From Monoraphidium neglectum (lineage: Eukaryota > Chlorophyta > Chlorophyceae > Sphaeropleales > Selenastraceae): a stretch of 41,189 bases of DNA. The stretch covers positions 11,062-52,250 of the forward strand of contig NW_014013587.1 of the NCBI RefSeq assembly GCF_000611645.1, read 5' to 3'. Of this stretch, positions 22,314 to 34,004 are shown piece after piece. The translations under genes and the position numbers were made by a program. How positions within the stretch are numbered: the stretch's first letter is position 1; each line of letters begins with the position of its first letter. The notes beneath the pieces are model-generated. The model ran no database searches, was not told the DNA's origin, and was given only the letters and a program-made list of their open reading frames with translations.

Positions 22314-23543
22314 ATGCAGGGCATCACTTACGTCCGCATGCGCCGCGGCGTTGGCAGCACTTGCGCCATGCAGGCCGCCGCCTGCGACGGCGAAGATGTG
22401 TTCTACGACGCGGCTGAGCACCTGCCCAGCCAGGCCTCGGCTGCCGAGCAGGTGCAGCTGCAGCTCTCTCGCCTGCGGCGCATGGCCATCGCCACCGCCG
22501 CTGCAACCGCCGCGCACAGGGCCAACGCCAAGAAGGCGGCCAAGCAGATGCAGCAGTACCAGCAACCTGCAGCCAAGCAGGATCGCGACACTCGGGATGC
22601 GCAGCAGCAGCACCAGCAGCAGCACCAGCAGCAGCATCAGCAGCAGCACCAGCAGCAGCACCAGCAGCAGCCGTGCGACACGGCTGCGCGCGCCGCTACC
22701 GGCGTCTCAGCCGCTCCCCTGCGCTGCGCCGCCAAGGCCCCTCACAAGCCTCAGGCGCCGCCGCAGCCACTGCAGACGCGGACCTCGCCGTCAACGCACG
22801 CCGCTCGCGGCGACCAGGCCCGGGAGGCGCCATGGTGCGAGGTGGCACGGCCCGGCGACGGCGCGGACGGCGCCGCGCTGCTGCGCGTCGAGGCGCAGCC
22901 GCAGCTGCCGCCAGCCACCGCGGGGCAGCCGGCCAGCAGGCTGATTGAAGAGTTGGTGCGGTTCGAGCAGCTGCGTGTGCGGCGCCGCTACGGCGTGTCC
23001 AGCTGCAAGACGAAAGAGCAAGCGGCAGTTGCCGCCGCCGCTGCGGCTGCGGCCGCCTCAGCCGCGGCAGCTAGCTTTGCTGCAAAGAGCTCGGCGGCTT
23101 CGCAGAAGCCCGAGCAGCACGCTGGGAGCGTCGCGGGCAGCGGGGCGTGCAGGCAGCCGCGACTGTCCAGCCCGGCGCAGCCGTTGACGCCACAGAGGCA
23201 GCAGGTGCCACTGCAGTGGGCGCGGGACTTGAGCCACAGCGGGTCTGGTGCGCACGACAGCCTCGGCCGGCGCCTCAGCAGCTCCGACTTTACAGTTCCG
23301 TTGACTGCTGAACAGCAGCAAGCGCCGCTGCAGTGGGCGCGCGACTTAAGCGACATCGGATCTGGTGCGCACGACAGCCTCAGCCGGCGCCTCAGCAGCT
23401 CCGACTTTACGATTTCATTGACTGCTGAACAGCAGCAGGCGCCTCTGCAGTGGGCGCGCGACCTCAGCGAGGGCAGGGCTGGCGTCGTTGACGGCTTCAA
23501 CAGGCGCCCCAGCAGCGGCGCCAGCAGTGTTTTTGATGAATGA
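22314..23543 (+). CDS. unknown protein with Gln/His tract and C-terminal 39-residue repeats
   Basis: I do not recognise a family. The exon is open to TGA at 23541-23543, 409 residues if the ATG at 22314 is used; in-frame Met codons at about 22338 and 22368, or an upstream exon, are possible. Order: an N-terminal acidic/aromatic patch (DGEDVFYDAAEHLPSQ); a helical Gln/Arg/Ala region (QVQLQLSRLRRMAIA, KKAAKQMQQYQQ); a 12-bp-periodic (Gln-Gln-Gln-His) tract (about residues 96-119); a Pro/Ala linker; a charged helix (LIEELVRFEQLRVRRRYGV); an Ala run; then repeats at residues 299-337, 338-376 and a diverged copy at 377-409. Each repeat contains PLQWARDLS and RRLSSSDF. The repeats are Ser-rich with Arg-Arg-x-Ser sites, so phosphorylation is plausible but unproven. 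Confidence 0.55.
   Translation: MQGITYVRMRRGVGSTCAMQAAACDGEDVFYDAAEHLPSQASAAEQVQLQLSRLRRMAIATAAATAAHRANAKKAAKQMQQYQQPAAKQDRDTRDAQQQHQQQHQQQHQQQHQQQHQQQPCDTAARAATGVSAAPLRCAAKAPHKPQAPPQPLQTRTSPSTHAARGDQAREAPWCEVARPGDGADGAALLRVEAQPQLPPATAGQPASRLIEELVRFEQLRVRRRYGVSSCKTKEQAAVAAAAAAAAASAAAASFAAKSSAASQKPEQHAGSVAGSGACRQPRLSSPAQPLTPQRQQVPLQWARDLSHSGSGAHDSLGRRLSSSDFTVPLTAEQQQAPLQWARDLSDIGSGAHDSLSRRLSSSDFTISLTAEQQQAPLQWARDLSEGRAGVVDGFNRRPSSGASSVFDE
22601..22671 (+). repeat. 12-bp repeat (CAGCAGCAGCAC)n encoding Gln-Gln-Gln-His
   Basis: About six units with one CAT for CAC substitution, in frame with the surrounding exon. Confidence 0.85.
23208..23543 (+). repeat. 117-bp coding tandem repeats (39 residues)
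   Basis: The CTGCAGTGGG anchor recurs at 23211, 23328 and 23445, exactly 117 bp apart. Units 1 and 2 are nearly identical at protein level (PLQWARDLS...GSGAHDSL...RRLSSSDFT...LTAEQQQA). Unit 3 is diverged and truncated by the stop. A partial leading copy (PLTPQRQQV) precedes unit 1. Confidence 0.92.
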
Positions 23544-25953
23544 GCAGAGGAGACGCAGTGCTGATTCGGGGTTGACAGACGGCACAAATCCCGCATGTGC
23601 CTGGGCATCTGCATTCCGGCATTTTTTATTGGAGTGGAATGCCTGGCTCCACCATGCCTGGGCAACCTCACGTGCTCCATGTACAATCGCAGCAAGGTGC
23701 AAGGCGGGCACCACACGCACGCCCGTCACTGCATGGCCTTGCCATACTCATCATATCCAGGCTTCAGCATACAAGCCGTGTGCCCGCAACAACACACCTG
23801 CAGCGGCGCCACGCACGCTCCTCCAGTAGTGGCAAACGCGACACTTGCCCGTGCGGTGTCTGCAAATTCAAAGGGTTTTATGGCAGATTTGCAGGCTTTG
23901 CATGCAATTTCAGGTCAATACACCCGAGGGGCCATTCACGGCCCTGCTCAAAATGTCAAGGTGCCCCTGTTGCAACGCTGCGAATGGGGCAGCAGATGCC
24001 GCTTGCATCAGAACTGCCCTGCATCAGAACTTTACACTGCTGCTGCAATCCATTTGCACCTTGCTTGTACATTTCCAAGCAGCGTTTGTAGTTGTAGTGA
24101 TTCCCTGCTCGGGCGCTGCAGCGACGCCCAGCACAGATATTGTCACAGCTTGGTAACTACGGTCCCTGGCTGTATCAGGCCGCTTTGTCTGCACCCTGTT
24201 GCAGCTTGCATTATCGGGCACTAGTAGATGCACGCAGCAGGGCCCAGCAAAACTGCTGTGTGGTGCACGGCCAGAAACGGCGATTTGCACTGCCACTTCA
24301 CAACAAACGCTGCAGCAGAAGTTGTTGAGACAATATCGTCTTGGGCTTTGCCATCATGCCCACCCGTCTCGCGAGCATCTCGCCGCCCCTGGCAGGACAC
24401 GCACACGCTGCAACACATCTTGGTGCTGTGAAGGCCGGCTGTCGTCTCCCCGCCAGTGAAGGTAGCATGCCCTGGAGCGCCAGTGCCCGCGCTGCCTCGC
24501 TAGCCTGCCGCTGGTTTGCCTCGTGTCATGAGCACCGCCGCTCATCCCCCGCACTCCAATGCGCACTCTCTGCGACACCAGCAGCTCGCCCCTGCAAAGT
24601 GTGGCAGCTAGCGCAGTCCCTGGGCATCATCGCAGCCTCCTGAGGCAGCGTGCTGCATGATATCTGCCCCAGCCCCAGTGGCCTGCCTGCAGGGATCGGT
24701 CGCCATAAGCAGGGATAAACACATTGAGATCAGCAGCAGCGCAGCAGCGGCGGTGCCGCCAGGGTTGCCTGAAGCCCCGGTCCCCAGATGTACACGGCTC
24801 CTGTGAACCCGGCACAGCAGGCCCACCTAGGTGTGACGGGCCGCCGTACCTCTTGCCGTGTGCCTACAGCGCACAAGTCCACGAGAGCAGCTGCTGTTGG
24901 TTGGCAGAGTGCCCTGGGTCGTGCCGACTCCAATACCAAAACCGCCTTGTCCGAAGCGAGAGATTGTCATCAGAGAAAGGGATCAAAGATTACAGCAGTG
25001 TTCATTCGCGTATCAGCATTTGAAGCATGGTGCCACCCTGCAGACCCCCATACCATGGAGAAACAGTCGGGCGAAATGCGGTGAGAGCGCGTCGCAGGCC
25101 ATGCGCGCCGGACGAAAGGGCGCAATTTGCAATGCGAGCTGCTGCCAAGAGATGTGCATGTAAGCATGGCGTGGCGAGTGGGCGCTTGCAATGGACACAC
25201 GTTGGCGCGGCGGTCAGCGCATGCTCTGCCGTACACATAGATGCTCGCATGCAGCACGCTCCTTGAGGCAGTTGACACCATGTGACGCCCCGACAGCAGG
25301 GTGGGCATTTGCTTGGCATCGGCAAGGTCGAGGTGCCTCTGCTCGTGGCGCGCCTGCGTGCTCAAGCGTCCGCAGGCCGCGAGCCAAACGCAACGGCTGC
25401 AATTGGTTGCACAACAGTGTTTCAGCTGGCTGGCCGTCAACGCGCCGCGCCGCAATCCAAAGCAAGGGTGGAGCGTGTCAGGAAACCAGAAAGCAGCAGC
25501 GGCTGCAAACTCAGACTCTTCGTTCCAAATCTATGAGCTGCATTGATGCGCATGGAGGCGGGGCACGGTGTGTGTGACAGATGAACGGGTGTCGGTGCCA
25601 GCGCCTGGCGCGGGATCACTGTGCTCAGCCGGACAGGAACGGCAACAGGGCATGCGACCGTGTTGACAGGTGAAGGCCGCCAGGTGTATTTTGTGGCCAG
25701 GCGCAGCGGAAAGTTTCTAGAGGATTAGCAGTACAAGACACGGGGCAGGGGCGAGCCTGCCTTGCCACATTGTCGCACAGCCATATGGCAAAGTTGGCAA
25801 GTACCCCGGCCCATTGTCACACACAGAAATGGAAACACATGCTGGGCTGTCAAAAAGGCACCATATCTTTGCCCAGCTGTACAGCAGAAGTGCTTCACAC
25901 AGCAGCAGCAGCTCCCGCTGCATCATCCATGTCAGCGCGGTAGACATCCGAGC
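23544..25953. other. 2.4-kb convergent intergenic region, no gene recognised
   Basis: This separates the repeat-protein gene (+) from the first RING gene (-). Many short ORFs occur on both strands, none with a recognisable domain or convincing splice partners. A plus-strand TGTAA occurs at about 25160, and minus-strand TGTAA (TTACA on plus) at about 24031 and 24989; any could be poly(A) signals. One minus-strand ORF near 24608-24826 has a hydrophobic stretch (AAAALLLISMCLSLLM), but no other support. Confidence 0.4.
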
Positions 25954-26733
25954 CTACGCCCTCGCTGCCACCTCCGGCCCCTGGCCCTCCGTCGCCGTCG
26001 CCGCCACAGCGTCCTTCGAGGCGGCAGAGTAGACCCGCAGCACCGCCGTCGCCGCCGCGTCGCACAGCGGGCACGGCGCGCCCGTCGCCAGGCCCTCCGC
26101 GCAGCCGCGGCAGGCGCACCTATGGGCAAACGACTCGTGCAGGAAGACAACCTCGGACGGCGCCTCGAGGCAGATCACGCAGGTGTCCAGGGCCATGGCA
26201 CGCAACTTGGCCGCTTGGGACCGAGGCTGCTGCGTCGCGCCCGGCAGCGCGCTGCTGTCAGCGGCGGCTGCGGCCGCGCCCGCGCGGCCCAGCCCAGCGG
26301 CGGGCGCGCCCCCGTTGCTGGGGCCTGCCTTGCCGGGCACGCGGACGGGGCTGCCGGGCGGCTTGGTGGCCGGCGCGCGCGCGCGGAGGGGCCCCCATGG
26401 GGAGGCGGCGTGCTGCTGCCGCTGCTGCACGGGCGAACAAGGCCGAACGTTGATGCGCCGCAGGGCCACCATAGGCTGCTGCAGAGAATGCTCTTGGTGC
26501 AGCAGTGGATGCTGCTGCTGCTGCGAGGGCTGCTGGGAGTGTCTGTGCAGCAGCCCTGGGTGCTGCGCCGGCGCCGGTAGCGGCCGCGGCTGGCCCGCTG
26601 GCAAGCGCAGCGCAGAGCGCTGCCGCAGCAGCGACCCTTCCGGCGACGGCCCTGCCCGCGGCTGCGACGTCACAGACGAGCGCGGTGACAGCTGCTGTGA
26701 TGCCTGCTCCTCCTGCTGCTCCTCCTGCTGCTC

Positions 26734-26783
<50 letters not shown>

Positions 26784-29103
26784 CTGACTCCTGCTGCCGC
26801 TGCCGCTGCCCCTCCTCCCCCTCCGCCTGAGAACCGCATGAGGCGTCTCGCGATGACGATAGCAGCAGGTGCGAGATCGGCGACGGCCACGGCAGGCTCT
26901 GCGGCTGCTGTCGCGGGCCGACGCCGCCCTGCAACCGCGGGCTGCCCTGCTCTGAAGGCGCGCCGCCTTGCCGCGGGGGCGTGCCATGCTGGGCCGCCGG
27001 CGCATCCTGGCGCGAGAGGCTGGCCTGGGGCGGCGGGCCGCCCAGCCGTGACCGGGGCGAACCCTGCCTCGAGGGCTGCGGCCGCGCCGGAGGCGCCCCC
27101 GGGGACGCAACCACGTCCTCTGATACCCACAGCGGCTGCGCGACCCAAGGCATTGCCGCCCGCCGCTGGGGCTCGCGGTGGGACCCCTGCGACGCGAGCG
27201 ACCCCTGCCGCGACGACGCCGTGAGCCGCTCGGACAGCGGCACCTGCCAAGGCAGCGACCCCTGGCGCGAGACAGGCGAAGAAAGTGACGCGCCGTCCTC
27301 CCCTGAAGCCTCGGTCGGCTGCGGCACCCACGGCAGCGGCGCGGGCCGCTGCGAGCGCTGAGACTCGAGAGAGACCCGACGGGAGCCGGGGCCCGGACGC
27401 TGCAGGGGCGGCGCATCCCACGGTCCCTCGCACGAGGGGGGCTCCCGAACCCATATCTGCCGCGAGCCCTGGCGCGCGGCCGGCGACGCGGGCGCAGACG
27501 AGACCTGCGGCTGCGGCGCCGGCTGCGGGGCGGCCGGCTGCAGCAACCGGCGCTCGCGAGGCTGCCATGGAGGAAGCTCTGGTAGGGGCAGGGCGGGCCG
27601 CGGCCACGGAGCGGGAGGCGGTGCCACTGTCTTGTGCGAGGCTGGCGAGCGGGGGTGGCGTGACACGTCAGCGACCACCACCTCTTCCTCTTCTGATGAC
27701 GAGAACAGCTTGTGCCACGCACAGGCGCGCGACGACGGCGCATCTGGGCTGTCTGGCTGCGCCGCCGAGGCCAGGGCCGAACACTGACTGACCCGCCCTG
27801 CGGGCGCCGGCTCCTGCGCCGGCTGGTGCTCATGAGCGCCCCACGTCACGCCGCCAGCGCCGAATCCCCCGCCATCCTCGCTCACGGGCGCGCCGGCGCC
27901 GAAGCTGCCGCGCCCGCGCCCGCTGCTGAGGCGCACGAGCGCGCGCGGCGTCTGCTGCTCGCTCGCGATGGACGACGCGTCGTCACAGCCGTCAAGCCGC
28001 TTGAAGATGCTGCTGACAAGGCGTGTCCGCTCGGATTCCAGCCGCTGCACCATCGCTTGGCTGCGCCGCGTCGCGCCTGTCACAAGCGGCGGCCGGCGCA
28101 GCCAAGAGGGCTCGCGGCTAAGCCCCAACTCCGACGCGGTTGCGCCGGCCACAGACCCACCCTGGGCGCGCCTCGGCAGCTGCTGCGCCGCGGCCGCCAC
28201 CGCCGCCGCCGCTGTGGGCGGGCGGCCTGCGGGGCCCTGGAAGCTGGCGCCACGCTGGGGGCCGAGGGGGCGCCCCGGGCCGCCGGGCCGCGCGCTGTTG
28301 GTGAGGCTCGCCAATCGGGCTGGGCGCTCAGACTCCCGGTCCCCTGCGGCTTGCAGGCGCGCCCGGGAAGGCTGGCTCGACAGGGCCGCTGGGGGCGGCG
28401 TGCGCAGCTGCGGCGCGGAGGGGCCGCGGACGGCCGCGGCCGGCGGCCGCGCCTTCCCCTCATCGCCCGGCTCCCCCTCCTCCTCGTTCCCCTCCTGCAA
28501 CACGCTGTCCCCATCATACTCACAGCTGTCAGAACCGGGGTCCGCCGCCGGCAGCGGCGGCAGCGCCGGCGGGCGGTGCCCTCGCCCCCACTCGAGCCGC
28601 GCCTCCTCGAGCCGCACGAGCTGCGCCAGCAGCCGCGCGCGGTCCGGCTTGGGGGCGCCGCGCGCGCGGCGCGGCCGCGGCGGCCGCCAGCAGGGCTGCT
28701 CCGGGGGCAGCGGGCCCCGCATGCGGCCGACGCGCGTGCAGAGCTCGAGCAGCTGCTGCCTGGCTTCCTCCTGCACGGGCGACCGCGGCGAGCGGCGCCC
28801 GCCGGCGGCGCGGCGTGCAGCGGCGAGCTCCGGGCGCAGTTGGGGCGGCCCGGGGCGCAGCTGGTGCAACACGAGGCCGCGGGGCAGCGCGCCGGCAGGC
28901 TGCGGCGAGCGCGAGCCTTGAGACGTCGGCGTGCGCGAGCCCCGCGGGGAGGGGCTGAGGGGCGCGGCCGAGGCGCACCGTCTCGGCGGCGGCGCGACGA
29001 AGCTTGAGGGCGCGTGCTGCTCTTCTGGGGCCCCCTCCTCTAGCCCAGACAGCTGCTGCTGCTGCTGGTCGTGGTGGTGGTGGTGCTGCTGCTGCTGTTG
29101 CCG

Positions 29104-29160
<57 letters not shown>

Positions 29161-29607
29161 CTGCTGCTGCTGCGGCGACTGCGACCGCGGGGAGCTCAAG
29201 CCCTGGGGAGCCACGCAGGGGCTGGGCTGCAGGGTGTCCCGCACCTCGAGATCTGGTGCCGCTTCATCTGCGTCCCCCCGAGCGCGCGCCCGCTCCAGCT
29301 CCCACTCCAGCTCGCGCTCCCGCTGCCATTCCCGCTCGCGCTCGTGCTCCCACTCCTGCCGCCGCTGCTGCTGCTCCGGCTGTGGCGGCGGCTGCTGGTG
29401 CGGCGTGGGCTGGGCCGCCCCCGGCGACGAAGGGGCCCGGAGTGGCGCGGCCAGGCTTTTGTCCCCGTTGTCACAGCCCTGATCGTCATCTTGTCCCGTG
29501 TACTCTTCCAAAAGCTTCAAGATGGTGGGGTGCCCGCTGACGTGCACGGCGGCAGCCTTCTGCTGGGCCCCTGCGCCATCTTTCGGCTTGCGAAACAGCC
29601 GCGCCAT
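25954..29607 (-). CDS. intronless polyglutamine protein with C-terminal MDM2-type C2H2C4 RING (copy 1)
   Basis: Single-exon protein of 1217 residues from ATG 29605-29607 to the stop at 25954; probably an E3 ubiquitin ligase. N-terminus MARLFRKPKDG, then SGHPTILKLLEEYTGQ. A Gln/Glu/Arg-rich helix and a long Gln/His tract lie at about 29052-29174. At about 28575-28775 is a motif shared with copy 2: ELCTRVGRM, PPEQPCWRPPRP, ARLLAQLVRLEEARLEWGRG. The middle is disordered, with repeated SRQGS and PW(V/A)xQP units (about 26900-27450), then another Gln tract (26704-26782). The RING at residues 1143-1182 (26062-26181) has ligands C-x2-C-x10-H-x4-H-x3-C-x2-C-x9-C-x2-C, followed by AVLRVYSA. This spacing is that of MDM2-type C2H2C4 RINGs, not of ordinary C3HC4. 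The family assignment outside the RING is unknown. Confidence 0.8.
26704..26782 (-). repeat. CTG/CCT trinucleotide tract (Gln/Glu in the RING gene)
   Basis: CTG-rich tract on the plus strand, read as CAG/GAG (Gln-Gln-Glu then polyglutamine) in the minus-strand coding frame. Confidence 0.9.
29052..29174 (-). repeat. CTG tract encoding polyglutamine with a polyhistidine insert
   Basis: About 40 codons, mostly CAG on the minus strand, with an interruption of five His codons and a few Glu/Arg/Asp codons. It lies in the N-terminal part of the first RING protein. Confidence 0.9.
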
Positions 29608-31480
29608 GCGTCACACCGGCGGCGGCGGCGCCGCGCCCGCGCAGGCGGGCGCGGCACGGGGCTTATGACCGGCGTCGAGCGCCCCGAGCTGATCTCAGCG
29701 CATGCGAAGGGGCACTAGTCATGCCCTGCGGCGCGGGGCAGCGGCGCCGACGCGGTGCGCATGGAGCGGTGCGTGTCACGAGGGAGGGATGCCGAGCTCT
29801 TCGCGGAGGAATGCCGAGCCCCTCACCGTCGTGCATGCTTACCCTCCGTTCGCTCAGGATGCCCCGGCCCCTTTGCGTGCAAGCCGACAGCGAAATCGCG
29901 ACTGCCGGGTGACCCCTTCCGCTCCACCGAGAAGCATATACTGACTTTCGTAAATGACCTCCAGCCGTGCGAAATAGCCGTAAAGGGCTTGCCAATGTCA
30001 GGGGCCACCGGACACCGCACCGCAAGCCACACGCCGCGCTCTAAGCTCACCTTGACAGCTTTTTATCAAGATATATTCGCGCCCTTCCTCGAGCCGGCCT
30101 GGGCCAGTCCAAGGCTTTGCCACTGGCCCAAGTCTTGGAGGTGAGTCCCACGCCAAACGGCAAATATGAGCTATCTTCGTCAATCACTTCTCGCGTAATG
30201 CAAAACACAACGCAAGAAGTAGTTTGTGAGCCTGTGTTGCAGCATATAGCAAGATGTCGGCAGCGGCGCCGTGACAAGGGCCCTCACCAGCACTAGCCCA
30301 GACCATGTGTTTCAGGTGCTGCAGGGTCGGTCGTGAGTTGACCACCCTGGAAAGAGCACACCTGCATCAAAATCTACCTTCGTGCACATGAACCGCCAGG
30401 CGCTCACGTGACGGCATGCGCGTGCAAGCGGGGCGGCACTACTAGCCAAGCCTTTTCAATGCTGACAGTCTATCAAGTACTGGTCAACGCGACCCCCCTC
30501 AGTGCTCGCCAGCCATACAGCCGGAAATTGCGGGCACGGATGACCGCCGACGTTGCTGTCAGACAGGCGCAATACTTTATGACTAGCATGTTTTGGCGCA
30601 GTTGGCGTTTACAAGTGACAGGGGATTGCGCCCAGCGGCGCCGGCAGCCACAGGGCTGCTGGTCGGGTGTCAGGTAGGTGCAATGTGTGGTCTGTGCGGG
30701 CATGATCAATTCGTCAAAATGATCTGCTTGGAACACGATAAACCGCAGGACAACAGTAACGGCAGGCGCATGCATCCATGTGCCATCAACACACACGCTC
30801 ACTTGCTGGGCACAACTGCCTTTGCAGATCGCATGCCGTGAATCCAGTTTTGCAATGGTGTTGAAATGTGTGCGTATGTGCGCGCGCGAGCACCGACATG
30901 TGCGTGTCGCACAAACGCAAGCGCGTGCAAGGTGCGCTCGCATGAGTGGCACTGAGCGATCGCAATAAACAAAGGTGCTTGTGCTGCTTGTGCTGCTTGT
31001 GCTGTGCACGCGGCAGCTCTTGGGACACGATTCGTGTGTGACCGCAGCACCAAGGGCCAGCCATACAATGGCAGCAGGGACCTTGGAGCCCCATGAATTA
31101 TTGGATCAACGTTGATTCTGCAAGTGAAGACGTTTTCGATTAGTTTGAGCAGCAGAGGGGCTGTTTACCTGGCTCGCGCAATGCCCTGCCTGCTGCAGTG
31201 CGCCTGATGCTCACCCAAGCAAAGAAGGTTAAGCAGATCCCCAAGAGCCCCGAGCAATGGACGCAGTGCCATGTCAAGACTACCACCCAACCGTCGCAGA
31301 GGCCTGCTGGCCGCTGCATCAGCGGTCCTGTCGGCCGCTCAAAATGCCTTTGATTGCCACGCTTCAGCAAACAAGCATTGCCCGCCTCGTGCTTCATCCC
31401 TCCTCCAGCACGGCAACGCCTGTGCTGACACAGCGCGGGCGCCACCTCTGAGGCTGCAATGGAGGCCTCCTGGCCCGCCG
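29608..31480. other. spacer between the tandem RING genes, no gene recognised
   Basis: About 1.9 kb holding the promoter of copy 1 and the 3' UTR of copy 2. Minus-strand TGTAA (TTACA at about 30608 on plus) is a possible poly(A) signal for copy 2. A nine-base repeat (GTGCTTGTG/GTGCTGCTT units) lies at about 30975-31006. A 178-codon minus-strand ORF at 30473-31009 lacks recognisable features. Confidence 0.4.
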
Positions 31481-33686
31481 TCACCAACCGGCCCCCGCAA
31501 CCCCCACGAGGGCCGCAGGAGCGGCCGAGTCCCTGGCGGCAGCCGAGTAGACGCGCAGGATCGCGACGACGGGCGCGTCGCACTGCGGGCAGGGGCCACC
31601 GACCGCCATGCCGGTGGCGCAGCCGCGGCAGCAGCAGCGGTGGACGGCGTCATCGTGCAGGAAGACCACCTCTGCAATTTTCGAGCCGCAGATGAGGCAC
31701 TGGTCTGACACGGGGTGCAGCGGCGACGCCGGCGGCGGCGGCGGGCGGAGCGCCGCAGCCGCTGCCGCATGATCCACGGGTGGCGGGGCGCTTGCGGTGC
31801 GCTGGATGCGAGACGCGGGCCGCAGCGCGACGGCGGCGTGCGCGGTGCTATTTGGTTTGTGGTCAGCCGCGAGAGGCATTGAGTGCTTCACCTCGGACAG
31901 CAGACGCGATTTGGTCTTGACCACAGGAGCTCTTTCGTGCGGCTGCTCGACCTTGCGCCGTGGCGCGTCGCTGCCGATGCTGCTGCTGCACACGCGCTCG
32001 CTGCCCGTACCCTCTGCCCAGCGGGGCGACTGCTGGTGGTCGAGCGTCACCGGCTGCGACGACGCCGTCGATGAGTCTGCGTGCTGCACGGGCGGCGACC
32101 AAGCGTCGGAGGCCGTCGCAGCGGGCGCGTGCCCCTCGCTCTCGCCGCCCTCCTCGCCCTCCCTGACGTGCTGCCGCCGCCCCTCCTCGACCTCCTCCGC
32201 AGCCTGAGCCTTGTGTGCGCTGTGCGCCTGCCTAGACGGCCGCAGCCGCGGGTGACTCCACAGACTGCGCCCGATGTCGGGGCGCCGCCACCGCAGCTGC
32301 GGCAGCTGCTTTGGGCTGTCCCCGCCCCTGCTGCTGCCGCGGGAGCGCCCCGTGCGTAAGGGGCTCAGGTGACGAGCAGGCTGGTGGTGCGGCAGCTGAA
32401 GCCGTGCGATGCGCATGCTGCTGCTCATGCGCGCGCCCAACATGCCCACGAGCGCCCGTGTCCTCTGCCACTGCTGCTGCTGCTGCTGCTGCTGCTGTGG
32501 GGCCGCCGGCGCTGCTTGCTCCTGCTGCAGCATTGTGTTGGAGAGGCTCCCCGCAACCTTCTCCTCCTGCTCCTCCGCCTGCTCCGCTGAGGTCGCTGGC
32601 AGCACCGACAGCCGCCGATGCCATTTACTGTGTTGGGGCGAGCTGCGGGCTCCCGCAGCGGCTCCAGGTGTGCGCCATCCACGCGCAAGCCGCACGCGGC
32701 CCAGAGCCGCGACCTTGGCCAGCAGCGGCGCCCGCTCGCGCAGCGCCGCCCGCCCGCGGGCGGGCCGCCACCCGGCGCGCTGCTCCGGCGCTGGGAGCGG
32801 CTGCAGGCGGCCCACCCGCGTGCAACCAAGCGTGAGCGCATCGACGATGCGGCGGTGCAGCGGGCGTTGCGCATCACCGTCTGCCACGCTCAGGCCGGAG
32901 CTTTGGGCCGGTGATGCAGCGGCCTTCTCCCGCTGCTCATGCAGTTGAGGCGGCGGCAGATGCGGGGAGGATGGCGCGGGCGTTGCTTGGCTGCACGGCG
33001 CCACCACCTCCTCAGCTGCTTGGTGCCGGGCGATCGCGGGGGCTGCGTGCGCTGCGAGGCCGTGCACCCTCCTCGCGCAAGGCTCATCGGGCAGCGCGGG
33101 AAGCGGCGCCGCCTCAGGGGCGGATGCAGGGGCGGCCGGCCAGCGCGCCGCGCGCGGCCAGCGTGCGCGGTCTGGCGCGGCCAGTGCGCGGTCTGGCTCT
33201 GCAGCCGCAGCGCCGGTTGCGCCGGCCTGCTCCGCCCAGGACACCACGTGCGCACGGCCCGCGCTGGGCGGCAGCATGCCGTCCCGGGAGAAACGCTGCC
33301 GCTCAAGTGCCAGGGCACGCTCCAGCAGCAGCTGCCTCTGGCGCGGCTGCGGGGGCGCTGGCTGCGGCGGCGAGCTGCCTGGGCTCATGTCCCGCGTCTC
33401 GATGCTCGACGGGGTACGTGGGGGCTCGAGCTGCCGCGGGGCCTGCTGCGGCGGCGCCGGCGCTTGCTGCTCTTGCAGGCGCTGCAGCTGCTCGAGCACC
33501 TGCTGCGGCTGCGGCTGCTTTGGGGTTGCCAGCGCGCTGGGTCCCTGGTCCTCTGACCAGCCGTCGTCGTCCATACTGGGCCCTCTTGCCTTCGCTGGCG
33601 ATGCGAGCCGCTGGCTTGCCGGCGGCTGCGTAGGGGGCTGCGAGAAGCGAGGGCTGTCCCAAGCTGAGCTCTGACTCAGCTGAGAG

Positions 33687-33726
<40 letters not shown>

Positions 33727-33764
33727 GCCGCTGGTGCTGCTGCTGCTGCTGCTGCCGCTGCTGC

Positions 33765-33798
<34 letters not shown>

Positions 33799-33852
33799 GC
33801 CGCCGCCACTGTTGCTGCTGCGGCCACTGTTTAGATTGCAGCAGCAGCAGAA

Positions 33853-33890
<38 letters not shown>

Positions 33891-33931
33891 TGAGGCGGCG
33901 GCTGCTGCGGCTGCTGCTGCTGCTGCAGGTG

Positions 33932-34004
<73 letters not shown>

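Noticed and set aside
22601..22671. CRISPR-like periodic repeat
   Set aside because: A 12-bp coding microsatellite in a eukaryotic exon; there are no spacers and no cas genes in the window.
24608..24826. possible small secreted protein on the minus strand
   Set aside because: Has a hydrophobic stretch but no good ATG context, no partner exons and no conserved pattern.
27712..29007. 431-codon plus-strand ORF, and other long ORFs opposite the RING genes
   Set aside because: Arg/Ala/Pro-rich shadows of GC-rich minus-strand coding; the minus-strand frame contains the RING and continues far longer.
30473..31009. 178-codon minus-strand ORF between the RING genes
   Set aside because: Begins at a non-ATG codon, has no recognisable domain, and its start is made of a nine-base tandem repeat.
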